A stretch of DNA of 64,000 nucleotides, from NCBI GenBank assembly GCA_029379385.1, contig CM055608.1, positions 27,650,350-27,714,349 on the forward strand, read 5' to 3'. The stretch's first letter is position 1. Every line of letters starts with the position of its first letter. A program made the position numbers and the translations under genes. Of this stretch, positions 1 to 13,191 are shown piece by piece. Origin of the DNA: Quillaja saponaria. Lineage: Eukaryota; Streptophyta; Magnoliopsida; Fabales; Quillajaceae. The notes beneath the pieces are model-generated. The model did not search any database. It worked only from the letters and a program-made list of their open reading frames with translations, and was not told the DNA's origin.

Positions 1-418
1 TTTGGCATTACTAGATATACAATGTAACTTTTGTTTGGTTTTTCTATCAAAAAAAGGAAAAAAAAAAAAAAAAAAGATAAAGAAAAAATAACTGTCCTAG
101 TGAAAGAAGGAAAACTACACAACTTTTAGGTCCACGGGCAAAGCCCATCAATATATTATTGGAATTCGAACCCAAAAAAGAAAACCGATGATTGAATGCT
201 GATTCTATACCCGGGAAAGAAACTTGTGTCCCTCGGAAGAACAATCAAGGGTAATTTAGTAAAATTTCATTATTTGATTGAAAAGCTGTGAAGCGAAACC
301 GAAGGCACAGGAATCGAACTAAAAGTCTAAAACCAGAAATCAACGTTCGCCGGCTCGGTAACGCGCTTGACTTCTTCTCCCTTCGCCATTTTCCCATCTC
401 TACTCATCCATCCAAACA
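1..418. other. 5' flank and CT-rich leader of the coiled-coil gene
   Basis: No gene is supported here. There is an A-rich tract near 51-75. The short minus-strand reading frame at 47-244 is low-complexity Phe/Leu sequence and is not believable as a gene. The DNA turns pyrimidine-rich from about 365, and a TC-rich tract follows the first leader splice donor at 425, as is common in plant 5' leaders. The transcription start cannot be fixed from sequence. Confidence 0.4.
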
Positions 419-690
419 ATGCAGGTAAAACCCTCTCTCTCTCTCTTTCTCGTTCTCTCTCTTCTCGCAGTGCCAGTTTTCACAAACTGATTAATGTTCA
501 GATAACAACAACAAAAACCAGCTGAAATAATTTACAAGCAGGATCAGCTTCCAATTTCCTCCATTGTCATACACAGCTTCAATTAAATTAAATTCTTTTA
601 CCATATCTGTATTTGTTTCTATTTCTATATATACAGGGAAAGAAGAGTGTTATTGGCGGGAATGTCGTGGTTAAGAACGGCGGTGAATAA
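419..690 (+). promoter_or_regulatory. Spliced upstream ORF overlapping the main start codon
   Basis: An ATG at 419 is followed after two codons by a GT at 425. The intron appears to end at AG 635-636. Joining 419-424 to 637-690 gives a 19-residue frame ending at TAA 688-690. It overlaps the main ATG (662) in another frame, so ribosomes starting at 419 would read past the main start. This depends on the leader intron being real and on transcription beginning upstream of 419. Its effect on translation is inferred. Confidence 0.4.
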
Positions 691-2876
691 AGCAGTGGAA
701 GCTGGAGGTAAGAATAACCTCACTCGTACCGTTCGGAATTATGCCGACTCTGTTGTTCTTCATGCGGGCAATGCTGTTGCTGAAGGCGCCAAAATTATTC
801 AAGATCGAATTGTAAAGTCTCAACACTCACCCCCTTTTTCTCTTTTTTGGTCTAGTTCTATAAAAGGTTTTGCATTGATAACCTATTCCATCATTGGCAT
901 GTACCCATTTTGTTGCTGATGTTTTTTTTTTTTTTTTTTAAATTTGTTTTTTATGGGGGGAAGGGGTTTGTTTACATTGTAGTTGTTCCTAAATCTTATA
1001 ATATTTTATTAATTTATTTTCATTATATGGTTTTGTTGAACAGGGGTCTCGTAACTTGAAAAGCTTCAAGCATACTGTTAAACGTTTAGAAGAAGTTTCT
1101 GTTTCGTCTAGAGGGGTAGAGAGAATTCAGTTACTAAGAAGGTGGTTGGTTGCACTGAAAGAAATTGAGAGACTATCAGCAGGCTATTCTGAGTGCAATG
1201 AAAAAGATCCAGAAGACCACCTTACTTCTGATGAACCGAAGGATTCACCTAAGAAACCAACTTTGGTGAGTAACCCCAAACTTTTCTCGTGTTATTTCTT
1301 TTAAATTTCTGGGTTATATTTGTTTTCCCATCTCTGGTAGTGTTCACTACGTATCTTACCACATTGCAGTTTTTCTGTCTAGTGTCTATATCATTATACA
1401 TTTTAGCATTATCTTGTTTTGTTTGCTAATTATTACTCATATAATAAAAACTATGGACAGGTTTATTATGTTGACCCTGATATGGGGGGTGAACCAAAAC
1501 ATTTCCGGGATGTCTTTCTTTACAGTCAAGCTCTTGAAGGCATAACTTTATCAATGGTGAGTTCAGAACATGACTTTGGTTTTAATGCAGAGCTATTACT
1601 CAATGTTACAAAGTTCATGGCAAAAATAAATGTTTTGGTTTATTAATAGATGACTATGATCAGCATTACCTTGTATGGTTTATCTCTCTCTCTCTCTCAG
1701 CGTTTGGGGGGAGGGGGTCTAGTTGACCCAGGGCCTAAGACATAGGAATTTATTCTGGAAATGAAATTGAGTTTGTTTCTGTGACCTCTGCAATGCTGGG
1801 AAGCAGTCTTTTTCATTGTAATGAGTATGTAGGTTTCATATTTTCAGTTCATAATCTTCATATATGGTGGCAGTGCATAATAAGTTACTTACCTCAATGT
1901 TTGTCTTCCACCTGCATGTTCTCTGGTGTATTAACTTTACTACATTTTAAGTCTCTTCCTGGAGTGAATTTTGATTAGGATTCACCTGAACATGTACTTC
2001 TAAAACATAAGTGCTTGGTTACTAACAAGAATCTTTTATTCTCTCTCTTTTTTTTTTCATTTATACATGAGGAAAAACATCTCTGTACTTGATTGAAATT
2101 TATTTCTCCTTCTATTATAAATTCCTGGTGCTGTTGTATTATTTCTAACTCTCTCTGATTTATAGTGTCTTTGTACAGTGCCTCTGCTTTATATTTTCTG
2201 ATCCATGGAGTTTAACCGCAGGTTAACTCTTTTGTGTGACTCAGATTCTTGAAGCCCCAAACGAGGAAGAAGTTTCACTACTGATGGAGATATATGGGTA
2301 ATTTGTCTCACTGTTAGTTTTCCTATAATACCTTTACTGTTTCTGCAACCCAGTATAGCTTATGAATAGATCATATCAAATATTTGATGAGGAGAGAAGT
2401 TATTATTTCTGCCAAAATCATAAAGAGACTTATGCTACTAAGATTTTCTTTTAGTTGCATATAACTTTTTTGACATCATACTTCTTTATGGTTATATGCA
2501 GGCTCTGTCTTACAGGAGGAAAGGAAGTACATACTGCTGTATTGACCAGCATACAGGATTTAGCAGAAGCATTTTCAGGCTACGAAGAAGAAGTACTGGT
2601 AATGATATAAATACTTATTATTGTCATTCTTATGAATGTGGCTGATGTAAGTCTGATACACCTAATACTTTGAGGAACATAGGTATGCCCTCGTTATTAT
2701 TAAGACACTGGAATGGATTCAAACTAAGAATATGAGCTTGTGGTAACAAATATTTGCGAATCAATGTTCTTCTTGCTTTGCTGGCCTGCTCTGATGTATC
2801 TTCTTTACAGTTAACTTTTTACCATGAAAGATTTAACATACATTTTACCATGAAAGATTTAACATTTAACCACCTC

Positions 2877-2913
<37 letters not shown>

Positions 2914-5900
2914 TCTGCTCTCTATTTTCTTTTTCTTTCGTTTTTCCCATAATCCTCTTTGATTAGTTTGCATTTATAATTTAATTATCATGCCAATAAA
3001 TTTCGGATTTAATGGGAATCTCCTCCTATTTGAGAACAAGGAAGGAGAGGGGATCATGGCTCTGAATCCAGCAGATGCCTGGTTGTGACTTCCTTCTCAA
3101 AGAATAGAAAAAAGAGAAAGCAAAAAAAGAAAACGATGCTTTTATGTCTATTACCAGTTCTTCCTCCCGAATGGAAAAAGGATTGATCGAGAAAGATTTC
3201 TCGTTCTTATCAAAGCAGAAACATTTCATACTATATACACTGTACATTTTCCATGATGTGCAATTCTACTACTCCTCCTTCAATTTATGGATTCAGAAAT
3301 GTCACTTGTCTATGGAGCAATTCTTGTATCAATTGAAATGTAGGACTAAGTCAATAGCAGCATGTTCCTAATATTATTTCAAAGGCATTTACGGATTTAC
3401 CCCTACACACCATTTTCACCTCACTTTTGGTTATTTTATCCTAGATAAAAGATTCTTTGGCTTCATTGATTGTGCTTAATTGCAACATAGGCCCCAATTA
3501 CGTGTTTTATTTCTGTTAAAAGCATAGGCAGGTTTCACATTTTACAAAGTCCTTTCAATTAAAAAGATTAGCATTGATTTGACATCTGCATTTCTTTCAC
3601 TTTCTCTCTTATTCTCTCTTCAGGCGAAACGAGAAGAATTGCTCCAATATGCCCAAGGTGCAATTGCAGGGTTGAAATTAAATGTTGATCTCGTGAGGTG
3701 GTTATGTGGCACATCCTTAATGGCTGCATGTTTATCCTTGATATTTGCTTTTCTGCATCCACCTTTAGATACTATGTCTCAAATTGCTGTTTTGTGCTTG
3801 GGCTTTAACTTGTCAGAACTTGCTACTGTGCTTAAACGTAAATGGTCAAGGAACATGTTTTCTTCAGCTTCATTTTTTAGCCACATTTGGAACTTCACGT
3901 TCTCATTTCTAATAGTTTTTTCTTTATAGAATCTTATTTCTAATAATACATGTTATGCATTAGATCTGCTGTTTTAGACTTGGCTTTGATGGGTCAGAAC
4001 CATGTTGTGTTATAGATATTGCATGTCAATTTACTGAAGTAATCATTTTACTGTTATACATTTACATATTAATAACAAATTCCCAATGTGAAGATTAGTA
4101 TCATGACAATCCAGAGTTAATTGGAGCTTATAAACTTATTCTACTTTAATTGTGCTCTTCTTAAATTTGTCCTAAAAGATATGTCCTTCTTTTGTTATTA
4201 TTATTTCCTTCTTTTGTAATTTTTCCAAGGACATTCCCATCCTGCCAATTCATTTGGCATTTTGAACTTTAATATTTTCTTATGAGTTTGTGTATGCGAT
4301 TCAGTTCACTTGATTTTTATCTAAAAAATAAAATAAAATTGAAGTTCAATAAATGGCTTGTAAGTATCTCTCCTTTATTTGCACAAATGTCAATAACTCA
4401 TGCTAGACTCCAAGTATTATATACTTAATTTTTAAAATGATATATTTATAGCAGATTCATATATAAAAAATTATGGAAAAATTATGCAGAAGAGGGATAA
4501 AGCTAGAAGTGAAGGAACAACCAGGTGGGGTGTATATAATACTTCTGCACACTTGAAACCCTGATAGGGCTAATTTGTGGGAGCCAAAATTAAACCCAGT
4601 TGATTACTTCATTGGAATTACTGATGCTGAAAACTCATGCTTACACATCTCAACCATAATCATGGAGCCATTTACTTTAAATTGCCCAGCTATGAATTCT
4701 TAATGTAGTTGCTGATCCCTAAGTCATAGTTGATGTCCCTGGTATAGCTTCCAGTGCCATAGATACATCGTGGTTCTGACAGCGAAGTTTTTACTTTAAA
4801 TTTCCTAGTTATGAATTCTTAATGCAGTTGCTGATCCCTAAGCCATAGTTGATGTCCCTGGTATACCTTATAGTGTTCAGTTTCGGAAAGCAAACATTTT
4901 AAGAAATCTTGGTAGTTGGTACATGAATAAATTATTGGATGTTGAAATTTTAATTTCCTATTCTTGAGTTATAATATCCTATATCTATCTCTCACATTGC
5001 ATATTGTTTTGATAAATCATTATTAGATAATACTTCATTTAGATTTCTTTACTATTTTTTTTTCTTATCACACCAATTCTGAGACAGAGTTTCTAATTCT
5101 TTTGCCCCTTTGTTTGTTATTTGTTCTCTGCTCTCAGAATAGATGCTGAAGCCTGCAGTATCAAGGAAAATCTAGAGAAAATGAAGGCAATCCAGCCAGG
5201 ACAAGATGACGAAAAATCTCCTAAAGGAAAAATGAATGGAGCAGTAGAGGTGAGCCTGGGATCCTTATATATGCTTGTGCACACTGCCCGATCAGTATAC
5301 ACTTGGACACACATGTTACAATTGTTTGTCATGTATGATAAGTTGATGTTAGCAGAGGATGCTTGTGTTTATATTGCAGTGTGTGTGTTTGTATTGATTT
5401 CTATAATGACTTTGGGTCATAGTTCATAAACATGACTGTAAGACATTAACCTTGAAAGTTTCTTTTTTGTGAATGAGAAATCTTTTCTCATGTGCCTTGC
5501 CTTAAGTAAATTCATTTTTCTTTTAGGATGAAAGCTTGACTTAATAAGGGCATGTCTTTCTGGGTGCAGAATGCTGTACTGATAGTATTAGGCTTTGATG
5601 TTTTTCAATTTGTTACAATATAAATTAGGTGTACTTGTTCTGTTTCTCCCATTGTGTTTCTTCAATATGTGAAGTAAAACATACAGAAGGTTATCTCATA
5701 AAAGAGAGATTGTGTATGTCAGTGTGAGAAAGAAAAGATATGTATTCTATGGTTTACCAGTTTCTTTCTCTAGAGGGGGTGCATAATACTGATCTTCATG
5801 TGTATGTGAGTATTTTGCGTGTTTCTGAGTTAACAGGATGAAGTGTCTAGTTGCAACTATAGAAAATTGTCAATTCCTTAGATTTGATTAATGAAAAGAA

Positions 5901-8900
5901 AATTACAGATTGCCTAGAACATTAAATAGTAGATACGAAATCAATACACTAGGTCGCAAACATAATTTTAAATTGACAATCATAAAATTATGCAAACAAT
6001 ACACTAACAATTAGTACTGTTGCTCATAATAATTTGGTAAAACATATTCAACCCTAACTTGAAAACTTGGTGAGGCATGTTTTTTTCTTTGTAAAATATG
6101 TTGACTTCCTTATTTGGAGAAGTTAAACTGAGGATTTAAAAGTTAGAGGTCAAGTCAGTTAACTTTTGTTTGACCTATCGGTAATTTTAGAAGAAGACTA
6201 ATGAAGTTACCAAGAGAAAATATAAATTTATTTTAGCAAATTTTAGTATTGATTCTTCAATATTAAAATTAATTATTATAGATCAAGGAATACAATTGAG
6301 CATTGACCATAAAAACGTGAAACTGCTAGCTTGTCTCTCATCTTGTTTTATTATTTTTATTTAACTTCCCTGTCCTCATATCTGTCAATGTTCATAGCTC
6401 ATGTTGTAAGTTCTAGGTGTGAATTGTTAACATAGTCTTATAAGTTTTTACTACTCAGACCAGTTGTGTGCTAAGATGGGTGGTTATTTGTGTGGGTCTT
6501 TTATTTTTGATTGGAATGCTTTTAGGTCTTTTGCAGTCATATCTTGACTCCTTTTTTTTTTTTTTAATTTTATTTTATTTATTTATTTATTAAGGGGGGA
6601 GGCCAGGGCTCGAACCCTGGACCTCAGGGAGGGGAGAGGGGAGGGAGGGAATGCCGCTGGACCACTAAGGGTCCTGGCCATATCTTGACTCCTCGTGTCA
6701 AGGAAAGTGCAACTGTCAGATCTTGCTTATATCGTTAGCTGTCTATTTTATGTGTTTTAGCCAAATGCCTTAACATTTCAAGGCATTCTCAGATCTTCTG
6801 ATTCTCATACAATTTCCAAAGCATTTTGAGGCATTGCTGGGAAAATTTAGTTCATCTACACAATATAAATTCATTGATTATTGGGACTCAAAGTCTTGGT
6901 TTGCTAACAGGCTCTAGCTGAAGCACTAGCACAAATTCAACTATGTTCTAAGTTGGAGACACTCTTGCTGAAGAAGAAAACTTACAGCTATGGCGATTCT
7001 CTGCAACTTCATGCCGAGAAGGTCTCATTCAATCAGTTTGTAATAATTTTATGTTCTTCTTCTGTTTAACCCCGATGCATCTTACTGGACCATAAGTTCA
7101 GTCTTATAAGCTGGGACATAACTGAGCTATTGAGCTATCAGAAATCTGATCTTGGATAAGGTCTAAATGCTCTTCCCTTGCATCAATCAAGCAGCTGTTG
7201 TAATCCCAAGTAAGAACAATGCCATAAAGATAAAAATTAGATTCTTTTGACTGTAAGTTTTAATCATCCTCTGGAAGCACCCCTATCTTATGTCTCATTT
7301 TGTTATGAAGAGCAGTGGAAACCAAGTCTCAAGGGGGGACATTGCATATGTTCAGCCCAATATTGTTGGGCAAGGTATAATCCATAGAAAAAGTATTTGG
7401 AAGATGTTTTTTTGCAAGTGATGGATCGAGGCTTGTTGCTGTTGATAATAGGAAAAATGCTGGTGCAATTTATCTTGACGAAACTAACTGAACTATTATT
7501 TTCAAGAAAATGGATAAGAAGATAACGGTTTCAAAATGGGATTTAGAGTGTTACTCACACATTACTCATAACATGAACCTTTTGTATTTTACTTCTTGAC
7601 CAGTTTATTCTGAAATTAATTTGTTCAAAATATCTATTTTTTCTTGCTTCACTAATTTTATTCCATTAATTTATTAGAATGATTGCTCTGCTAAATGAAA
7701 CTCCAATTGTTCAATTAGTTATGCTACATCTCACCCTCCAGTTACTTCTCTTGCTTGTATCCCAATTCAGAACAGATTGAGTCTAGAGGTTGTCTTCGTA
7801 TTTGTATAATACAAAATCTTAAGATGAGGACAGGAGGGTTGTTAGTGTTGTAACCTGCCCTGCCAGTTCCAAATTCAATGTTACAGTGTTGATATTTTGG
7901 GGATGCATGGTTCTCCTGGTCAATTGTGCAAACTTCATCATCAGCTCTTTTCTATTGCCTTCATGTTAATTTTATGGTTGATGGTCCTTGATTGGTTTGT
8001 GTTGCAGGTTGATAAATTAAAAGTTCTATCAGAATCTCTTGCAAACTCTACCTCAAAAGCTGAGAAGCGCATTTCAGAACACAGGTTTTCAAATAATTAA
8101 TTAGAAGTTTCTTCTGGTGCATGTCTGCCATGTACAGAGATTTTCCCATGCTTCATTGTTTATTCATGCTTGCTGCGTATGTTGTATGTTATAATTTTTC
8201 CTTTAATTTTAATTTCCTGACAAGAGATATTTACTGTTTTTCTTCTATTGCTTTGTGAATTGTGACTAATTAAAAGTTGACTTAGAAAAACTTAAATTGT
8301 TGATTTTCAATAGTTTCTTAGCGTCAGACTTTTGGTTGTTGCTCTCCAAGCAGATCACATAAAGAAGCGGCACTTCACTTTCGTGTGGCAAAAGCCAATG
8401 AAGTTAGCCAAACTGAGAAGGTAGACTTCCAGTAAAGAAGCATGACTTTAATTTACTATAAAATGTCATTCAGCTGAGGAAGGTTCCTCCTAGATTAGAT
8501 CAAGGGACACAATCAAGTATGCAAGTGCTATACATCTTGGAGTTTTTTCATCTTTGGTGTTGAGAAGGAAACATTGTTTTGTAATGGTGAAAAAAATGTA
8601 TGCATTGACTTATTAGTATGGGTGACAACTTAATGGAGTCCACAGTCACATAGACTGCTTTACAAAGATCTGTATAATTGTTTGCATGAGGTACTTTTTA
8701 GTTGGATAGTGTAGCCGTTTTTCCTTATTAGATAATATAATTTGAGTTGTTGAGAAAATAGAAGGAGAGAAGGGTTGTAGCTTGATGAAATAAGACTACT
8801 CCCATAAATTTTATTTATATTAAACGGCAATGCTAAGACAATGCGGGACTACATAAATACCCAATATATATATATATATATATTTTAACACTCCCCCTCA

Positions 8901-10980
8901 ACCTGGAACATATATCTGTTCCAAGCTTGTTACAAAGAAAACGAAGTCAGGTACCCCCGAAGGCTCAATAAATAAATTTGCCAACTGACCTTCTGACTTC
9001 ACCTATGCTGCTTTGATTGTATTATCTAGAAGCTTCTAACATGACTACATGAGTAATATTATATTTGATCATAAACAAAAACAAATCAATATTCCTTGAG
9101 AAGGAATTTTCTCCCTTGTGATTCATTTCTGCTGTTGAAAACAAAATTTTGGTATGATTTTCCAGGAATTGGCAGTGGAAATTGGAGAACTTGAGAAGCA
9201 GAGGGATGAACTCGAAACTGAGTTGAAAAAGGTTTCTGTTCCCTTTTGAAATGTTAATCACTTAATCCTTCTAGTGAAATTTCATTTGTGGGGGATTCTG
9301 GAGACTGATTAAAGTATCACTATTTTCAATTGAGTCCTGAATCTTTTGTGCATGTCAATGCAAGTGTATATGTCTTTGCAAACATGTATGAATTGGCTAG
9401 TATTTGATCTGCATGCAACTCTAGCATGCTCATGTGCTTAAATTACATATGTCTGAGAAATTTTTTGCAGGTAAATACCTCCTTAACACTTGCTCGTGCA
9501 CGACTTCACAATGCAAGGGAAGAACGGGAACAGTTCGATGAAGCAAGTAATCAGATTCTTGTACACTTGAAAGCAAAGGTATATAGATTTAGTTCCATAT
9601 ATCCCAGGCCAAATTAGATTAATAAAAACTATATGACGACCCATTTTGTTATTGCATATATATTGTTTTGACATTGTCCAATAATAGGAAAATGAGCTGG
9701 TCAGATCCATTGGTTCATTTAGAACAGAAGCCAGTGTTGTTGATACATGGATCAATTTTCTTGAAAGTACCAGGGTTCTCCAAAGCTCAAATACAAAACA
9801 AAAGGAGGAGCAGGCCAAGTATGCACTATTGCTTTTGTAACATTTTATGTATCTGGTCAAGTGACCATTTTGTTGGATAGATATAAATTTAGAACTGAGA
9901 GTGGGATTAATATCTTTGTTGATTCCTTTTAATGTGCCCTGTATATCATATCTGTATTCATTAACTCCTTTGAATCTGGTGATCTGATTACATATTCAAG
10001 TGGTGAACTAGAGAGATGTGGAGACTATTTCATGAATTTGGTAGTGAATCTTTTGTCTTCTTACAAGGTAGGAACTTATCCTTCTTAACAAGCCTGTTAT
10101 CTACAATGTTATTACCTTCACTTGTAATCAAATCTATTTTTCTTATTGATGGCATATCTTTTTAGGAAAACTTGGGGCCATCCATCCCTCATATAAGAAA
10201 CCTTGTGGAGAATTTGGGTTCAAGTCAAGGGTATGGTGCTTTGTTTCTGTGAAATGTTCATTATGTTTATTTTAAACTAAGCCTCTGACTAGTGATTTAT
10301 ATCAGGTCAGAAATACCAATTGGTGTAGATGATGATAATTCAAAAGTAAAGGACCCAAGGAAAAAGCTTGAAGAAGAATATTTGGATATTGAAGCCAAGG
10401 TACCTGATATGACTTTCCTTGTACTTTCCAGTTGATAACTTGCATATTTTGAGTAGAATCTATACAGAAATGAAATTTCTTTTTCTACTTGTCAGTTCAT
10501 CACCACTCTAAGTATAGTGGACACCATGAAGCAGCAGTTCTACCTTCAAAGTGAAGGTATTTTCAGGTACATATTCCACTCTCTCACTTTTATTTTTCAA
10601 TTGACTTGGTTCAGTATGCGTATCTACTTTGCTTCCTGATTCATCTATAAACTTTCAAACCTTTATACAGGAAAGATAATGAGAAGGTCAAAGAGCTATT
10701 TGATGCCCTTGATAAGATGAAAGAGGAATTTGATTCAATTAAGAGACCAATATTGGAAATTGAGACACCAACTCATAGGTCAAATTCACCATCGAGTGAA
10801 ACACCCCTTAAAAGTCCTTTCTCCACCTCCAAACATACTGCTGAGAATATAAAGCACAAACAAGATGAAGCAGACCGCTCAAGACTAGAATTGGAACTTG
10901 ATAAGTTGAGCACAGATGACTCGCAAGAGGACATAGGTGAGTGGGAGTTTGATGCGCTTGAAAAAGATATAGAAAGTTAG
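662..10980 (+). CDS. Plant coiled-coil protein, 18 exons, 656 aa
   Basis: Exons: 662-811, 1044-1265, 1461-1556, 2245-2297, 2502-2598, 3624-3697, 5138-5249, 6911-7021, 8008-8084, 8354-8420, 9166-9231, 9471-9578, 9688-9818, 10001-10067, 10166-10230, 10306-10399, 10496-10566 and 10671-10980. All junctions are GT-AG and the total (1971 nt) closes in frame. The N-terminus ([16 protein letters not shown], then [17 protein letters not shown]) looks like a conserved amphipathic plant-specific region. From about residue 230 the chain is rich in Glu, Lys and Leu with heptad character ([16 protein letters not shown]), so an extended coiled coil is likely. The C-terminus is acidic and ends [12 protein letters not shown]. 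No catalytic motif, signal peptide or membrane segment is visible. Relatives are, as far as I recall, annotated as SMC-like, golgin-like or myosin-like from coiled coil alone, which is weak evidence of function. Introns carry a SINE, a copia remnant and a 119-bp tandem duplication. Confidence 0.85.
2878..2912. repeat. CT microsatellite in intron 5
   Basis: An uninterrupted run of CT dinucleotides with TTTCTCTC flanks lies in intron 5 (2599-3623) of the coiled-coil gene. It is a simple sequence repeat likely to vary in length between individuals. Confidence 0.7.
4671..4875. repeat. Two-copy tandem duplication inside intron 6
   Basis: The stretch starting TTTACTTTAAAT at 4671 recurs at 4790, an offset of 119 bp. 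Both copies contain TATGAATTCTTAATG, AGTTGCTGATCCCTAAG and ATAGTTGATGTCCCTGGTAT with a few substitutions. It lies in intron 6 (3698-5137) and has no coding potential. Confidence 0.75.
6538..6692 (-). mobile_element. tRNA-derived SINE with 14-bp target-site duplications
   Basis: The body at 6552-6678 reads, on the minus strand, from a box A-like TTAGTGGTCCAGCGG through a box B-like GGTTCGAGCCC to an A-rich tail of TAAA/TAAAA units and poly(A). It is flanked by perfect 14-bp duplications CATATCTTGACTCC at 6538-6551 and 6679-6692, the signature of target-primed insertion. It sits antisense in intron 7 (5250-6910) of the coiled-coil gene. It is too short for any protein and would depend on LINE enzymes in trans. 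I do not recognise the exact family. Confidence 0.85.
8748..9017 (-). mobile_element. Truncated Ty1/copia 3' end: pol C-terminus, PPT and short LTR
   Basis: Read on the minus strand, about 9015-8900 resembles the end of copia RNase H ([14 protein letters not shown], compare the common QLADIFTKPL) and ends [10 protein letters not shown] then TGA. A purine tract GAGGGGGAG follows directly, then TGTTAAAAT. A segment of about 143 bp starting TG and ending CA (8890 down to 8748) fits a very short 3' LTR with an internal AT repeat. The 5' part of the element is absent. It lies antisense in intron 10 (8421-9165). An in-frame stop upstream of VKSEG shows decay. Confidence 0.65.
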
Positions 10981-13191
10981 CAGCTCACCTACGAAATAGA
11001 CCAAAATGACTGGTTCTATAGCAAACGGAAGGGGCCAACTTCTTTCTCGTTCAACAGTAAGGTTGCTTAATTACTGGACATCTAATTATATCCAACAAGA
11101 GAGATGGGATTCAGTCTGGAAGATGTGAATGGAAGTCCTTTGGAGGAATGAGTGATTTTATCGCTTCTTTTATGATTGTGTTATGATGTTAAAAAGGAAT
11201 GTCCATCTTTTATGATCAGCATCTAATTAGAGGAACCAGTTTTTGGGATCATGTAATGGCTAGTTCAGACCATCCATCTATAGCCCACTCTCATTTAGCA
11301 GCCTCTGAAGCCAATACCGAAGAGAGACCTGAAGCAAAGAGCACATTACGGATTTGATGACCTTTTTTAAATCTTGAAATTTATTATGAATTCATAGTTC
11401 TAACGTATTACAGTATTCACATAGTTGGAATTGGCAGCAAAGCCTTTTTTTCATTTCTGGGTACAATCCATGAGACTTGAATTCTGGGGATGGGAAATGT
11501 GGTGGATGAAATAATGACAACTTCATTCAAATCAATTGTTAATGATTATATATTAGTTTTGTCTCGATTTACAATTCAAGAGGGACACTATCTGTGCACG
11601 TAGAGATGTCCGCAATTTTAATGTGTTATGTCGTGGTGAATATTGTGAATGGCATATAAATAATTAGAAATATTTGTTTCGTACATGTTAATCATCAGTA
11701 ATAAATAATATGTAAATTTATAATGAGGCCAGCATATTTTTTATTAGAAGCTATCTGAAGTCTAAAACTAAGAAGCAAGTGAATGCCGTTTGGCCGTCCC
11801 AATTTTGTATTCATCACTTTCCATTCTTCAATGTACACACAACACATTAGCATGAAATACTATTTTTTAGTATTTAAGTGAGGTCAGAGCCACAATTCCA
11901 AAAATGAGGACACCAAATCCAACTTGAGATTCAAAATATTCTACATACATTTTGACCTGGTCAAAGGAGGACAGTCAGTCCATTTATAAACCCTAGCCCC
12001 CCACCACACACACACACAAGCAGAAGAAAGATTTTGCATGTGCCAAATACAGGTCTTTTCAGTAAGGTGACAGCTTTTCAAATTCGAATTTTGGGTGCTG
12101 ACAAGTTTTGTTGTGTACTGCTCAAAAACAAGAATGCTTTTACTATAAATGCTAATACTCACTAAAATAAATAAATTTTCCTTTAATATATATATATATA
12201 TATATATGTATTAACCCACCATTTTCTTTCATATTTGGTTTCTATAGTACTTACCAGTCACATCCTCTCAAATACTCATAATGCATGCTGCAATGATGCC
12301 ATCTTTGAATCTATTATATCATATGAGAATATGCAGACAAGGCAAGAAGAACATGATCAATTTATTGTGTCTTCCTCTCAAATGGATGTATCTAACAAGA
12401 GTTTAGTTCATCTGGCTTGTACTTTCATTTCAATTCACTGTTCACAAGATTGAGTGTGTTGCCTTACAGGCTTAAACTGTAACTGGCTATAAAAAAACAG
12501 AGACCAGTGTCACCGTCTTTCTCTTCAAGGCAGAGTCACAACTGTACTTTTGATTTCAAATTCAAGTTTCTTGAAGAATAGGATAGAAGAAGGGGAGTAA
12601 ATAATACATTACACCTGAATTGAATCAATAATTACTTCCACAATTAAAACACAATGCATTATAGGGATGGAAATGAAGTATCTTACCAGTTAAAAGTCTC
12701 TTACTGTTTACCTCTATTTATGCTTATTAGTTAAAAAAAGTGAGATTAAGTGCACATATAAAAAATGGTCCGGTAATTTTCTAACGTGAAAACAGCCCGT
12801 GTCTAGACTATTTCCTTGTTAGAGAATGGCATAACAACTTAATAAAACTAGTCTATGATGCACTTGTAATACCTTAGTAAGATACAATTTATTCAACCAA
12901 AATGTTAACCTCATAAAAAATTTATTCAGAGAGGGATAGCACAGGAGGCAGTAGATATGGGTTAGGCAACAACAACTTAGAGAGGGGAAAAGAAAAATCA
13001 ATAATGGTAACATGCATTTTATACATCAGAAGCAACAACAGAAATAATAATTTATATTTTTAAACTTGGAAACACCTTCAACTTTAAAGGATGCTCAGCT
13101 GTTCTCTTCCTTCACAAAGCTCAACTTCCCATAAGCATCTTTATACACAGACAGACATAAACAGAGAGTTTTCCACAATAAATCACATAAA
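10981..13191. other. 3' UTR and intergenic DNA before the MAKR gene
   Basis: Non-coding, AT-rich. It includes the 3' UTR of the coiled-coil gene and a TA dinucleotide run at about 12188-12208. The short frames at 11941-12162, 12235-12453 and 12819-13013 have no recognisable domains and poor composition. The last few hundred bases are the likely promoter and leader of the MAKR-like gene. Confidence 0.5.

Noticed and set aside
9483..9860. 125-codon minus-strand frame
   Set aside because: Overlaps two confirmed exons and an intron of the coiled-coil gene, with no domain of its own.
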